Shown: piece after piece, positions 8,886 to 15,915 of the stretch
Numbering within the stretch: the stretch's first letter is position 1
Layout: the number at the start of each line of letters is the position of its first letter
From: Pseudomonas sp. M47T1
GTDB taxonomy: Bacteria > Pseudomonadota > Gammaproteobacteria > Pseudomonadales > Pseudomonadaceae
Direction: 5' to 3'
Length of the DNA: 64,000 bases
Assembly (NCBI RefSeq): GCF_000263855.1
Contig: NZ_AJWX01000020.1
Location: 53,280 to 117,279, forward strand
The notes under the pieces: model-generated
The model's input: the letters and a program-made list of their open reading frames with translations, nothing else
The model's database searches: none
Told to the model about the DNA's origin: nothing
Position numbers and translations under genes: made by a program

Positions 8886-9812
8886 ATGGAGCTTTACCAA
8901 CTGCGCTGTTTCGTCATGGTGGCCGAGGAACTTCACTTCGGCCGGGCCGCGCAACGCCTGTTCATGACGCAACCGCCACTGAGCCGGCAGATCCAGCTGC
9001 TGGAGCGCTCACTGGGCGTGACCCTGATCGACCGCGGCAACCGACGGATCAAGCTCACCAGCGCCGGCCAGCACTTTCTTCGCGATGCACGCCACGTGCT
9101 GGCCTATACCGAACAAGCCGCCGACAGTGCCCGTCGCCTTGAGCATGGCGAATTAGGCCAACTGGTACTGGGGTTCACCGCAGTCAGTGGCTACCGGCTG
9201 ATTCCCGGCTTGCTGGAGCACGCCGCGAACAGGCTGCCAAATGTCAGCGTCGATTTGCGGGAAATGGTCTCAGGCGCGCAAATGCAGGCACTGGAAGCCG
9301 GCATGATCGACGTCGGCTTTGTACGCCGAGCCAGCACGCGCCAATACTTTGATTACCAGCTCATCAGCAGGGAGCCCCTGATGGTGGTGATGCCGAACCA
9401 GCATGCCCTTGCCACTCACACTGAGATCGCGATCACCGATCTAGATCAGCAGCCCTTCGTGATGTACTCGCAAGACGAAGGCGGTTATTTCTATGACTGC
9501 ATCGCCGGCCTGTTTACCCTGGCAGGCGTGTGCCCTCACTACCGCTATTTCATGGGCCAGACCCACTCGATTCTTGGCCTGGTGAAAGCCGGGCTCGGCG
9601 TGGCCATCGTGCCGGCGGCGGCCCGCGACCTGTACGTGGGGCAACTGCAGTTCAGGCCCTTGAAGAACGCCGAGGCGCATGCCGAGGTGTACAGGGTGGT
9701 AAGGCGCGACAATGACAACCCCGCTGTCGGCCCGTTCGTGCGGATGGCGCAGGCTTATTTCGAGACGCTGGGCACCGACGTCAGTAAGAAAAATCAGGCG
9801 GACTTGGACTGA
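8886..9812 (+). CDS. LysR-family transcriptional regulator (divergent to gudP)
   Basis: A 308-residue LTTR. The N-terminal winged helix-turn-helix spans residues 1-60 (ELYQLRCFVMVAEELHFGRAAQRL, then PPLSRQIQLLERSLGVTLIDR). An effector-binding domain follows from about 90 (LVLGFTAVSG to the C-terminus). The divergent arrangement with gudP makes it the likely local regulator of glucarate uptake, with a sugar acid as the probable effector. The start is ATG 8886. The intergenic region (8661-8885) shows no textbook T-N11-A box, but it carries the CTTGTATG element. Confidence 0.9.
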   Translation: MELYQLRCFVMVAEELHFGRAAQRLFMTQPPLSRQIQLLERSLGVTLIDRGNRRIKLTSAGQHFLRDARHVLAYTEQAADSARRLEHGELGQLVLGFTAVSGYRLIPGLLEHAANRLPNVSVDLREMVSGAQMQALEAGMIDVGFVRRASTRQYFDYQLISREPLMVVMPNQHALATHTEIAITDLDQQPFVMYSQDEGGYFYDCIAGLFTLAGVCPHYRYFMGQTHSILGLVKAGLGVAIVPAAARDLYVGQLQFRPLKNAEAHAEVYRVVRRDNDNPAVGPFVRMAQAYFETLGTDVSKKNQADLD

Positions 9813-9829
9813 GGTATGGTTTCAAACCT

Positions 9830-10041
9830 TCATTGCCGCACTGCGATCACCCACTGACGCGCTGGGCCGGCGCCGTACAGAAATGCCTTCGCCCCCAGTA
9901 CCACAAGGGAGAGCACAGCGAATATCAGCCCACACCAGATCGCTCCGGGCAGGTCATAAGCGTCGATAAACACGTCACCGGCCCAGGCGCCGATAGCGAT
10001 GCCGCCGTTTGCGGCGCAGACATAGAGGCTGGAAAATAAGC
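9830..10041 (-). pseudogene. C-terminal remnant of an MFS transporter (AraJ/YdhP-like)
   Basis: On the minus strand, a frame without a start codon reads AGLFSSLYVCAANGGIAIG, then AWAGDVFIDAY and a hydrophobic helix (CGLIFAVLSLVVLGAKAF), and ends at a TGA at 9830-9832. This is the last two TM segments of a DHA1-type sugar/drug exporter. The first roughly 330 residues are missing. It abuts the LysR remnant on the opposite strand at about 10030-10040, so a deletion probably removed the bulk of a divergent regulator-transporter pair. Confidence 0.6.
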
Positions 10042-10275
10042 CTGCCGCTGGTGAGCGATCCGTTCATTACGGCCTTGGCTGGGTTTCGAAAAGCCTACCC
10101 GTTGATCGAACTGGAGCTGACGTTCGACGATCGCCGCGTGGATGTCATCGAGCAGGGTTACGACGCCGTGTTGCGCAGTGGGGGGGTTCCGAGCCGGGTA
10201 CATTCAAGATCATGTGGCCATCGGGCAAGCATCCATCGCCGAAGCTGGGAGCATTCATTGACTTCCGCAAAGCCC
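10030..10275 (+). pseudogene. Remnant of a LysR-family regulator (effector domain only, frameshifted)
   Basis: The first part reads ISLPLVSDPFITALAGFRKA, then YPLIELELTFDDRRVDVIEQ and GYDAVLRSG, the first third of an LTTR effector-binding domain. Near 10195 the reading frame shifts; the second part (about 10203-10275) reads KHPSPKLGAFIDFRKAHLF, the typical LTTR C-terminal end. The DNA-binding domain and about 100 central residues are gone. It is most simply the regulator partner of the MFS remnant at 9830-10041. Confidence 0.65.
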
Positions 10276-10311
10276 ATCTCTTCTCCCCCCCTTGCCCCGT
10301 GGTTGCTGTGG

Positions 10312-11079
10312 TCAGTCCCAGGTTGAGTCCTGGAGGTTCCACTTACCGGGGGTTGCCCCGGCGGTGAACCGCAGGCAACCGCCCTCTACGGTCAGCGGCC
10401 GACCTGACTCCCGGTCCTTCTGCCAGATCTCGTAGTAGTTGCCCATGTCGTAGAACGTGACCTTATCCTGCCTGGAGGAAACCGGCGTGACCCACCCGTT
10501 GCTGGAGTCGATGTACTTGCCCTTCTGAGTGCGACAGCTGATCTGGAGGTAGCCGCCCCAATCGCCGTCCTTTGCCCAACCCTCGACGACTTTGACCCAC
10601 AGGCTCGTCTGCGTGGAGCCGTCCGCCACGAACTGCCCCTGTTCGCTGTCAAACCGAGTGCCGGCGAGCGCTACGTTGACGCCCAGGTAACCGTCGGACC
10701 GGAACCGCACGGTGCTCTCGGAGGTGCGCCAGGGCACGTACTGGTTGTTTGGAAGCGTGGCCTTGGAGATCACGACCTCGTGCACCGCCCAGGCAAAGTC
10801 ACGCCAGGGCTTCTCGCTGGTGGATCGGAATGTGGTGCGAATGTATTCCTTGAGGGCATTCTCATCCGTACCGGCCTCTTGAACATTTTGTGCAATCTCG
10901 CGCAAGCGTTCCTCGTCCGCCTGCCCCCGTGCTTTGATCAGGTCTTCGACACGCTGGACCTTGGCCTGATTGTGCTGGGATTCGATCTCTGCGATCTCAT
11001 CCAGGCTGGTGGTCTGAAGCTCTGTGGGCGCATCCGAATCCAAGAAGATCAAAAAGCTGTTTTTACGCAGGTATCCCAT
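10312..11079 (-). CDS. Hypothetical protein, 255 aa
   Basis: No family recognised. The start is ATG 11079 with a strong AAGGAAG ribosome site, so it is probably a true gene. Residues 20-85 are rich in Glu, Gln, Ala and Lys and look helical (IAEIESQHNQAKVQRVEDL). The C-terminal 150 residues are rich in Trp, Tyr, Gly and beta-prone stretches (GYLQISCRTQKGKYIDSSNG, NYYEIWQKDRESGRPLTVEG), suggesting a compact beta domain. No signal peptide or TM segment is seen. It is monocistronic, beside decayed genes and an intergenic repeat, which points to accessory DNA. Confidence 0.7.
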   Translation of the reverse strand: MGYLRKNSFLIFLDSDAPTELQTTSLDEIAEIESQHNQAKVQRVEDLIKARGQADEERLREIAQNVQEAGTDENALKEYIRTTFRSTSEKPWRDFAWAVHEVVISKATLPNNQYVPWRTSESTVRFRSDGYLGVNVALAGTRFDSEQGQFVADGSTQTSLWVKVVEGWAKDGDWGGYLQISCRTQKGKYIDSSNGWVTPVSSRQDKVTFYDMGNYYEIWQKDRESGRPLTVEGGCLRFTAGATPGKWNLQDSTWD

Positions 11080-11427
11080 AGGTCTTCCTTTCGTTCCGTC
11101 AATGGAAAATGGCCTATTCGCCGCTCAGTGACTGCGTGGACACACGCCGGTGTGTACGTCGTCGTTGAGTGCTTATGGCAATGAAGGCGACGCTTCGTGG
11201 CGCTCGCCCCTGTTGCAGACGAAACGTTAGCATCAGGATCGGAATTTTCTTTCGATTTGGGTGATTTTCAGAAAAGTCCTACAACGATTTGCGCATTTCG
11301 GAACATGCCTGCGTTTACGGATGCTCGGCCGCCTCACTCGCCGTATCAAATGGTTCAGCAACCGCGCTATCGAGCTGCCCAGGCTGCGAAAAGGTCCGCA
11401 GGACCGTCGGCGCTGGTACCGTGGCGG
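11080..11427. other. Intergenic region before the pxp operon end
   Basis: About 350 bases with no supported gene. It contains the promoter side of the hypothetical gene and one copy of a dispersed repeat (11373-11412). Open frames crossing it lack ribosome sites and run antisense into pxpC. Confidence 0.55.
11373..11412 (+). repeat. Dispersed intergenic repeat, copy A
   Basis: The sequence around AGGCTGCGAAAAGGTCCGCA followed by GGACCGTCGGCG recurs with few changes at 42211-42254 (AGGCTGCGAAAAGGGCCGCA then GAACCTTCGGCGG). Both copies lie between genes. Their class is not identified. Confidence 0.5.
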
Positions 11428-12354
11428 CTACTGCGCCGCGCACACCTCACGCACACATCGATGATGCCGCTGCTGCGCCGCATAGGCCACCTGCGGCCAC
11501 AGGCGCACGGTCTCGCCCGGCAGGCACTGCGCCAGGCGCGCCACCGCCAGCGGGCTCAAAGCGCCCAACCGCGGGTAGCCGCCGATGGTCTGCCGGTCGT
11601 TGAGCAACACAATCGGCTGCCCGTCCGGCGGCACTTGCACAGCCCCCAGCGGAATACCTTCGGAAACCAGGCCAGGGCCGTTGTAGTGCAATGGCGTGCC
11701 AGTCAGGCGCAGCCCCATGCGGTCGCTGCGGGTGTCCACAGTCCAGGACTGGTTGAAGGCATCGAACAGGCTCTGGCCACTGAAGGCGCTGGCCTGGGCG
11801 CCCAGGATCAGCTCCAGTTGCGCTGGCGCCCGCAGGTCCGGGATCAACGCTGGCGGCACGGCGCGCACCGCGCCAGGTTCGCCCTGCCAGGCCAGGCGAT
11901 CACCCATCGCCAGGGCAGCGCCTTGGCCATCAAGGCCGCCGACGCCCTCACGGGCAACGGTGGCACAACTGCCTGCCAGCAAGGGCGCCTGTACTCCACC
12001 CGGCACCGCCAGGTAAGCCCGCGCACCCAGGCGCGGGCTGGCAAAGCGCAAACGCTGCCCGGCCACGACTTTGAAGGGTCGCCAAACATCCACGGCCTGA
12101 TCGTCCAGGGTGGCAGCCAGGTCCGCACCGGCCAGCGCCAGCCAGCCCTCCCCCTCACACGTGAGGTGCAGCCCGCCCAAGGTAATTTCCACCACGGCGG
12201 CGTCGAGGGCATTGCCCAACATCCAATTGGCCCAGTGCTGCGCCAGCCAGTCCAGGGCGCCGCCCTGGGTCAGGCCCAAATGGCGAACACCGAACCGGCC
12301 ACCGTCCTGCACGCTGGCCTGTGGCCCGGCTTTTTCCACGATCAATGCGCTCAT
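11428..12354 (-). CDS. pxpC: 5-oxoprolinase subunit C (biotin-dependent carboxyltransferase/KipA family)
   Basis: Third subunit of the ATP-dependent bacterial 5-oxoprolinase that opens pyroglutamate to glutamate; cytoplasmic. The 308 residues match the family, with the N-terminal pattern VEKAGPQASVQDGGRFGVRH and later MGLRLTGTPLHYNGPGLVSE and GYPRLGALSPLAVARLAQC. Its ATG overlaps the end of pxpB by 4 bases (12351-12354), indicating translational coupling. It is the last gene of the pxpA-pxpB-pxpC operon. Confidence 0.93.
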   Translation of the reverse strand: MSALIVEKAGPQASVQDGGRFGVRHLGLTQGGALDWLAQHWANWMLGNALDAAVVEITLGGLHLTCEGEGWLALAGADLAATLDDQAVDVWRPFKVVAGQRLRFASPRLGARAYLAVPGGVQAPLLAGSCATVAREGVGGLDGQGAALAMGDRLAWQGEPGAVRAVPPALIPDLRAPAQLELILGAQASAFSGQSLFDAFNQSWTVDTRSDRMGLRLTGTPLHYNGPGLVSEGIPLGAVQVPPDGQPIVLLNDRQTIGGYPRLGALSPLAVARLAQCLPGETVRLWPQVAYAAQQRHHRCVREVCAAQ

Positions 12355-13055
12355 GCCTGTGCCTCCATGGGCGTTTCATCGCCGCCCAGGCGAACGAACT
12401 CGTCACGTTGCACTGGCACGAAGCGCACCCGGTCGCCGGGCCGCAGCAGGCTGAAGCCCTCCAGCGACGGATCGAACAGACGCGCCGGGCTGCGCCCCAC
12501 CAGGTTCCAACCACCCGGCGAGACGGCGGGGTAGATCGCCGTCTGCCGCTCGGCGATGCCGACGCTGCCGGCTGCCACCCTCTGCCTGGGTGTGGCCAAC
12601 CGTGGGCTGGCCAGGCGTGGATCGACCAGGCCCATAAAACCGAAGCCAGGCGCAAAGCCCAAGGCAAACACCGAGTAGGCGCGGCCGCTGTGCAGGGCAA
12701 TCACTTCATCCACGCTCAACCCACGCTGGCGGGCCAAGGGCTCAAGATCAGGGCCCACGCTTGGGTGGTACCACACCGGCAAGGCCAGCTCCCGGCCGCT
12801 GTCGGCCGTGGCAGGCTCAAGGCCGGTCAGGGCTTCATGACACAGCGCACGGGCCTGAGCATCGTCCAACTGGGCCAGGTTGTATTGCAGCATCAGCGTG
12901 GTGTAGGACGGCACCAATTCCACCAGCGCTGCGCCAAACGTGGCACGCAGCCGCTGGGCCGCAGCCAGCAACCAGGGAACGTTGGCCTCGTCGATCACGT
13001 CGAACAGCCGCAGCGTCAGGCAGTCGATGCCGGCGACTTCGACGCCGACCTTCAT
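12351..13055 (-). CDS. pxpB: 5-oxoprolinase subunit B (KipI/allophanate hydrolase subunit 1 family)
   Basis: Second subunit of 5-oxoprolinase. The 234 residues show the KipI-type signature: VELVPSYTTLMLQYN in the first half, then LALPVWYHPSVGPDLEPLAR, VFALGFAPGFGFMGLVDPRL and AIYPAVSPGGWNLVGRSPARLFDP. The start overlaps the pxpA stop by 4 bases (13052-13055), and the end overlaps the pxpC start. Such tight packing fits subunits made in fixed ratio. KipI proteins also inhibit a sporulation kinase in Bacillus, which is not relevant here. Confidence 0.93.
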   Translation of the reverse strand: MKVGVEVAGIDCLTLRLFDVIDEANVPWLLAAAQRLRATFGAALVELVPSYTTLMLQYNLAQLDDAQARALCHEALTGLEPATADSGRELALPVWYHPSVGPDLEPLARQRGLSVDEVIALHSGRAYSVFALGFAPGFGFMGLVDPRLASPRLATPRQRVAAGSVGIAERQTAIYPAVSPGGWNLVGRSPARLFDPSLEGFSLLRPGDRVRFVPVQRDEFVRLGGDETPMEAQA

Positions 13056-13801
13056 GCTGACAGCCCGTCAAGGGCCTGGCGAATCTGCCGCACGGCCGCC
13101 ACCGAGGCCGGGTTATCGCCGTGCACGCACAGGGTATCGACGTGCAGGTGCAAGGCGCTGCCGTCACGGGTAATCAGCGGTTCACCGCGGGCCAGGCCCA
13201 ACGCCTGGGCCACCACCTGAGCGGGCTCATGGTGAACCGCGCCGGGCAAGCGTCGGCTCACCAGTTGGCCGTCGGGCTCATAGGCGCGGTCCGCGAAGGC
13301 TTCGAACCACAAGGTCAGCCCACACTCGGCGGCCAGGCTGCGGCTGGCACTGGTGTCGGCGGTGGCCATCAGCATCAGCGGCAATTGCGGGTCATAGGCA
13401 TGCACCGCACGCATCACGGCGCGCAAGCGTACCGGGTCAGCCATCATGTCGTTGTACAGCGCGCCATGGGGCTTGACGTACTGCACGCGGCTGCCTTCGG
13501 CACGGCACATGGCGTCCAGGGCGCCGATCTGGTAGAGCACCAGGTCTTCGATTTCTTGCGCCGAGCAGCCCATGCTGCGGCGACCGAAGCCCACCAGGTC
13601 GGGGTAGGCCGGGTGCGCGCCGATACGCACCTGGTGGCTGACCGCCAAGGCAACGGTGCGACGCATGGTGCCAGGGTCGCCCGCATGGAACCCGCAGGCG
13701 ATGTTGGCGCAGTCGATCAGGGGCATCACCTCCTCGTCCAGCCCCATGGACCAGGCGCCGAAGCTTTCTCCGATATCGCAGTTGAGCAAGGGACGTTTCA
13801 T
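13052..13801 (-). CDS. pxpA: 5-oxoprolinase subunit A (LamB/YcsF family)
   Basis: First subunit of 5-oxoprolinase. The 249 residues contain the YcsF hallmarks: LLNCDIGESFGAW at the N-terminus, CANIACGFHAGDPGTMRRTV, IGAHPAYPDLVGFGRRSMG, and YVKPHGALYNDM. ATG 13801 is preceded by CGGAG at a good distance. It is the first gene of the operon and is divergent to the LysR gene at 13940. A T-N11-A dyad in the gap supports LysR control. Confidence 0.94.
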   Translation of the reverse strand: MKRPLLNCDIGESFGAWSMGLDEEVMPLIDCANIACGFHAGDPGTMRRTVALAVSHQVRIGAHPAYPDLVGFGRRSMGCSAQEIEDLVLYQIGALDAMCRAEGSRVQYVKPHGALYNDMMADPVRLRAVMRAVHAYDPQLPLMLMATADTSASRSLAAECGLTLWFEAFADRAYEPDGQLVSRRLPGAVHHEPAQVVAQALGLARGEPLITRDGSALHLHVDTLCVHGDNPASVAAVRQIRQALDGLSA

Positions 13802-13880
13802 GAAGGGCTCCGCAGATGGCTGATGGACAAATGTTCACGCCCACGTTGCGCAGGCGTCCAACGGGTTATTCGGGGTACGG

Positions 13881-13901
13881 GTGATAAGTAAAGTCGATCA
13901 C
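13881..13901. promoter_or_regulatory. LysR-type T-N11-A box between pxpA and the LysR gene
   Basis: GTGAT (13881-13885) and ATCAC (13897-13901) form an inverted repeat with exactly 11 bases between the inner T and A, the classical LTTR recognition geometry. It lies about 40 bases before the LysR start and 80 before pxpA, the expected place for a divergent regulator's site. Confidence 0.55.
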
Positions 13902-13939
13902 CGCTATCATGGGCCTCTCGTCTGCCGGAAGCTGCCGCC

Positions 13940-14845
13940 ATGAACATCAAGTTCCTCGAAACCTTCATCTGGGTCGCGCGCCTGGGCAGTTTCCGGCTGG
14001 CCGCGCAGAAGCTGTTCAGCACCCAGGCCGCGGTGTCCAACCGCATTGCCGCGCTGGAAGACGAACTGGGCGTGCGCCTGTTCGAGCGCGACGCCAGGGG
14101 CGCCACCATCACCCCGCGCGGCCAGGCCCTGATCAGTTATGCCGAGCAAGTGCTGGACAGCACCCAGGCGCTGCGCCAAGCCGTCGATGCCGGCCATCCG
14201 GGGCGCGTGCGCGTGGGTGTCATGGAAAGCGTGATCCATACCTGGCTGGCCCCGTTCATCCAGCGCATCGGCGCGTCGCTGCCGACCCTTGAGCTGGACC
14301 TGCAGGCCGACACCGCACGCCATCTGGCCGAGCAACTGCGCCGCGGTCAACTGGACCTGATTCTGCAAACCGATCCGCTGCCCGATGAAGGCCTGCGCAA
14401 CGCCCACCTGGCCAGCTACCCCATGGCCTGGCTGGCACGCCCGGACAGTGCCTACGCCGCTGATAGCCTGGCCATGCTGGCCAACCAACGGCTGATCACC
14501 TTTTCCCGTCACTCCCGCCCCCACCAGGACCTGCTTGGCCTGCTGCACGCCCAAGGCCTGCGTGCGCCACGGCTGTGCTGCATCAATTCGGTGGCGGCCA
14601 TGGAGCGGCTGCTGGCCGAAGACTTCGGCGTTGCCGCCCTGCCCCCGGCGCTGGTCAGCGCGGCGCTGGGCGCCGGCAGCCTGTGCCGCCTGGACGTGCA
14701 ACCCGTCCCGGCGGACCTGGAGATGTTTGCCAGCTGGCGCGCAGGTGTCGGCCTGGAAACCGTGGAACGCCTGGTGGGATTGGCACGCGAAGCCGCAGCC
14801 GAACATGCCAATGGCTTGCCCCAAGGTCACGTGCACTTGCGCTGA
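13940..14845 (+). CDS. LysR-family transcriptional regulator (pxp locus)
   Basis: A 301-residue LTTR. The DNA-binding domain spans residues 1-60 (KFLETFIWVARLGSFRLAA, AAVSNRIAALEDELGVRLFE), with the effector domain from about 90 (RVRVGVMESVIHTWLAPF). It is transcribed away from pxpA across a 138-base gap that contains a T-N11-A dyad, so it probably controls pxpABC and perhaps the ABC transporter downstream. The effector is unknown; 5-oxoproline or a related amino acid is an inference from context. Confidence 0.9.
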   Translation: MNIKFLETFIWVARLGSFRLAAQKLFSTQAAVSNRIAALEDELGVRLFERDARGATITPRGQALISYAEQVLDSTQALRQAVDAGHPGRVRVGVMESVIHTWLAPFIQRIGASLPTLELDLQADTARHLAEQLRRGQLDLILQTDPLPDEGLRNAHLASYPMAWLARPDSAYAADSLAMLANQRLITFSRHSRPHQDLLGLLHAQGLRAPRLCCINSVAAMERLLAEDFGVAALPPALVSAALGAGSLCRLDVQPVPADLEMFASWRAGVGLETVERLVGLAREAAAEHANGLPQGHVHLR

Positions 14846-14910
14846 AGGCGCACCATCAGGTTCCACACCTCACAACAACGCCCCATAACCGCGCACAATC
14901 AATAAGTCTT

Positions 14911-14939
14911 GTGAGCGCTGGCAAGCCAGCTCCCACAAC
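14911..14939. repeat. REP-like palindrome
   Basis: GCTGG-CAAG-CCAGC (14917-14930) inside GTGAGCGCTGG...CTCCCACAAC is the common fluorescens-type REP core (GGGAGCTGGCTTGCCAGC on the other strand). It lies 65 bases after the LysR stop and may help end or protect that transcript. Confidence 0.65.
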
Positions 14940-15024
14940 AGCCCCTTTTTCTTACCGCCCCAAAGCGCCACCCGCTCATGGATTTTTCATGATTGGCACA
15001 ACAATTGATTACTTCATCTTTATC

Positions 15025-15039
15025 GATTGTTGAACAATC
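15025..15039. promoter_or_regulatory. Perfect 15-bp palindrome before the amino-acid ABC genes
   Basis: GATTGTT-G-AACAATC is a perfect inverted repeat ending about 20 bases before the binding-protein start, within AT-rich promoter-like DNA. The form (ATTGTTNAACAAT) resembles operators of GntR/FadR-type regulators. The operon encodes such a regulator (17418-18095), making it the best candidate to bind here. Confidence 0.5.
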
Positions 15040-15057
15040 CTTCTCCAGCGGAGCCTC

Positions 15058-15903
15058 ATGATGTCTCGACGTGCACGCCTTACTCGTTCGCTTCTCGCCC
15101 TGTCCCTCACCGCTTGCGCTTGCGCCCATGCGGACGAAGCCACCCTGCAACCCCAGCGCCTGAGCATCGGCTCAGACCTCACCTACCCGCCCTACACCTA
15201 CCTGGACCAAGGCAAGCCAGCCGGTTTCGACCCCGCGTTCATGACCCTGCTGGGCAGCCACCTGAAGCTTGCGCCCCAGTTCGTCGACACCCGCTTCGCC
15301 AACCTGGTGATGGGCGTCAACGCCCGCCGCTTCGACCTGATCGCCTCGGCGCTGTACGTGACGCCTGAGCGCGCAACTCAGGTGGATTTCCTGCCTTACC
15401 TCAAAAGCGGTGCGTCGTTGATGGTCCGCAGCGACGACACCTTCCGCCCGCAACAACCCCAGGACCTGTGCGGCAAGCGTGTCGCCTCAATCAAGGGTGG
15501 CTCGTGGATTCCCAAGTTGGCCGCCCTGTCGAAAGACTACTGCCAGGCCAACGGCAAGGCGCCCATCGACTCGCGCGAGTTCCCCACCTCGCCGGAAGCT
15601 GCCCAGGCGCTGCTGGCCAAGGCCGTTGACGTGCAGTTCGAGGACGCCGCCGTGGCGCGCATTACCACCGATAAACTCAAAGGGCGCATCACCATCAGCT
15701 CCAGCGAAATGATCTACCCCGTGGTCATCGGCCTGGCCGTGCGCAAAGGCAATGACGCGTTGCTGACCGAGCTGCGCCAAGGCTTCTCGGCCATGAAGGA
15801 CAGCGGCGAATACCAGACGCTGTTGAGCCGCTACAACCTGGCTGAACCCAGCGCCGCCGAAATCGCCCAGGCCACCGGCCAGAACCCGCAAGCCGCGCAG
15901 TAA
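15058..15903 (+). CDS. ABC transporter substrate-binding protein, polar amino acid family
   Basis: A periplasmic family-3 solute-binding protein of 281 residues. A Sec signal peptide occupies about residues 1-25 and ends in CAHADE. The mature domain has the family opening RLSIGSDLTYPPYTYLDQGKPAGFD and later YVTPERATQVDFLPYLKSG. There are two adjacent ATGs; the second (15061) is better spaced from CGGAG at 15049-15053. It precedes the fused permease-ATPase by 12 bases. The ligand is not readable from sequence; the pxp and DUF1989 neighbours suggest an amino acid or 5-oxoproline-type compound. Confidence 0.9.
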   Translation: MMSRRARLTRSLLALSLTACACAHADEATLQPQRLSIGSDLTYPPYTYLDQGKPAGFDPAFMTLLGSHLKLAPQFVDTRFANLVMGVNARRFDLIASALYVTPERATQVDFLPYLKSGASLMVRSDDTFRPQQPQDLCGKRVASIKGGSWIPKLAALSKDYCQANGKAPIDSREFPTSPEAAQALLAKAVDVQFEDAAVARITTDKLKGRITISSSEMIYPVVIGLAVRKGNDALLTELRQGFSAMKDSGEYQTLLSRYNLAEPSAAEIAQATGQNPQAAQ

Positions 15904-15915
15904 ACGGAGCTCCCC

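Noticed and set aside
9833..10326. Intact small genes in this segment
   Set aside because: Open frames here only partly match families and lack starts or continuity; they are remnants of larger genes.
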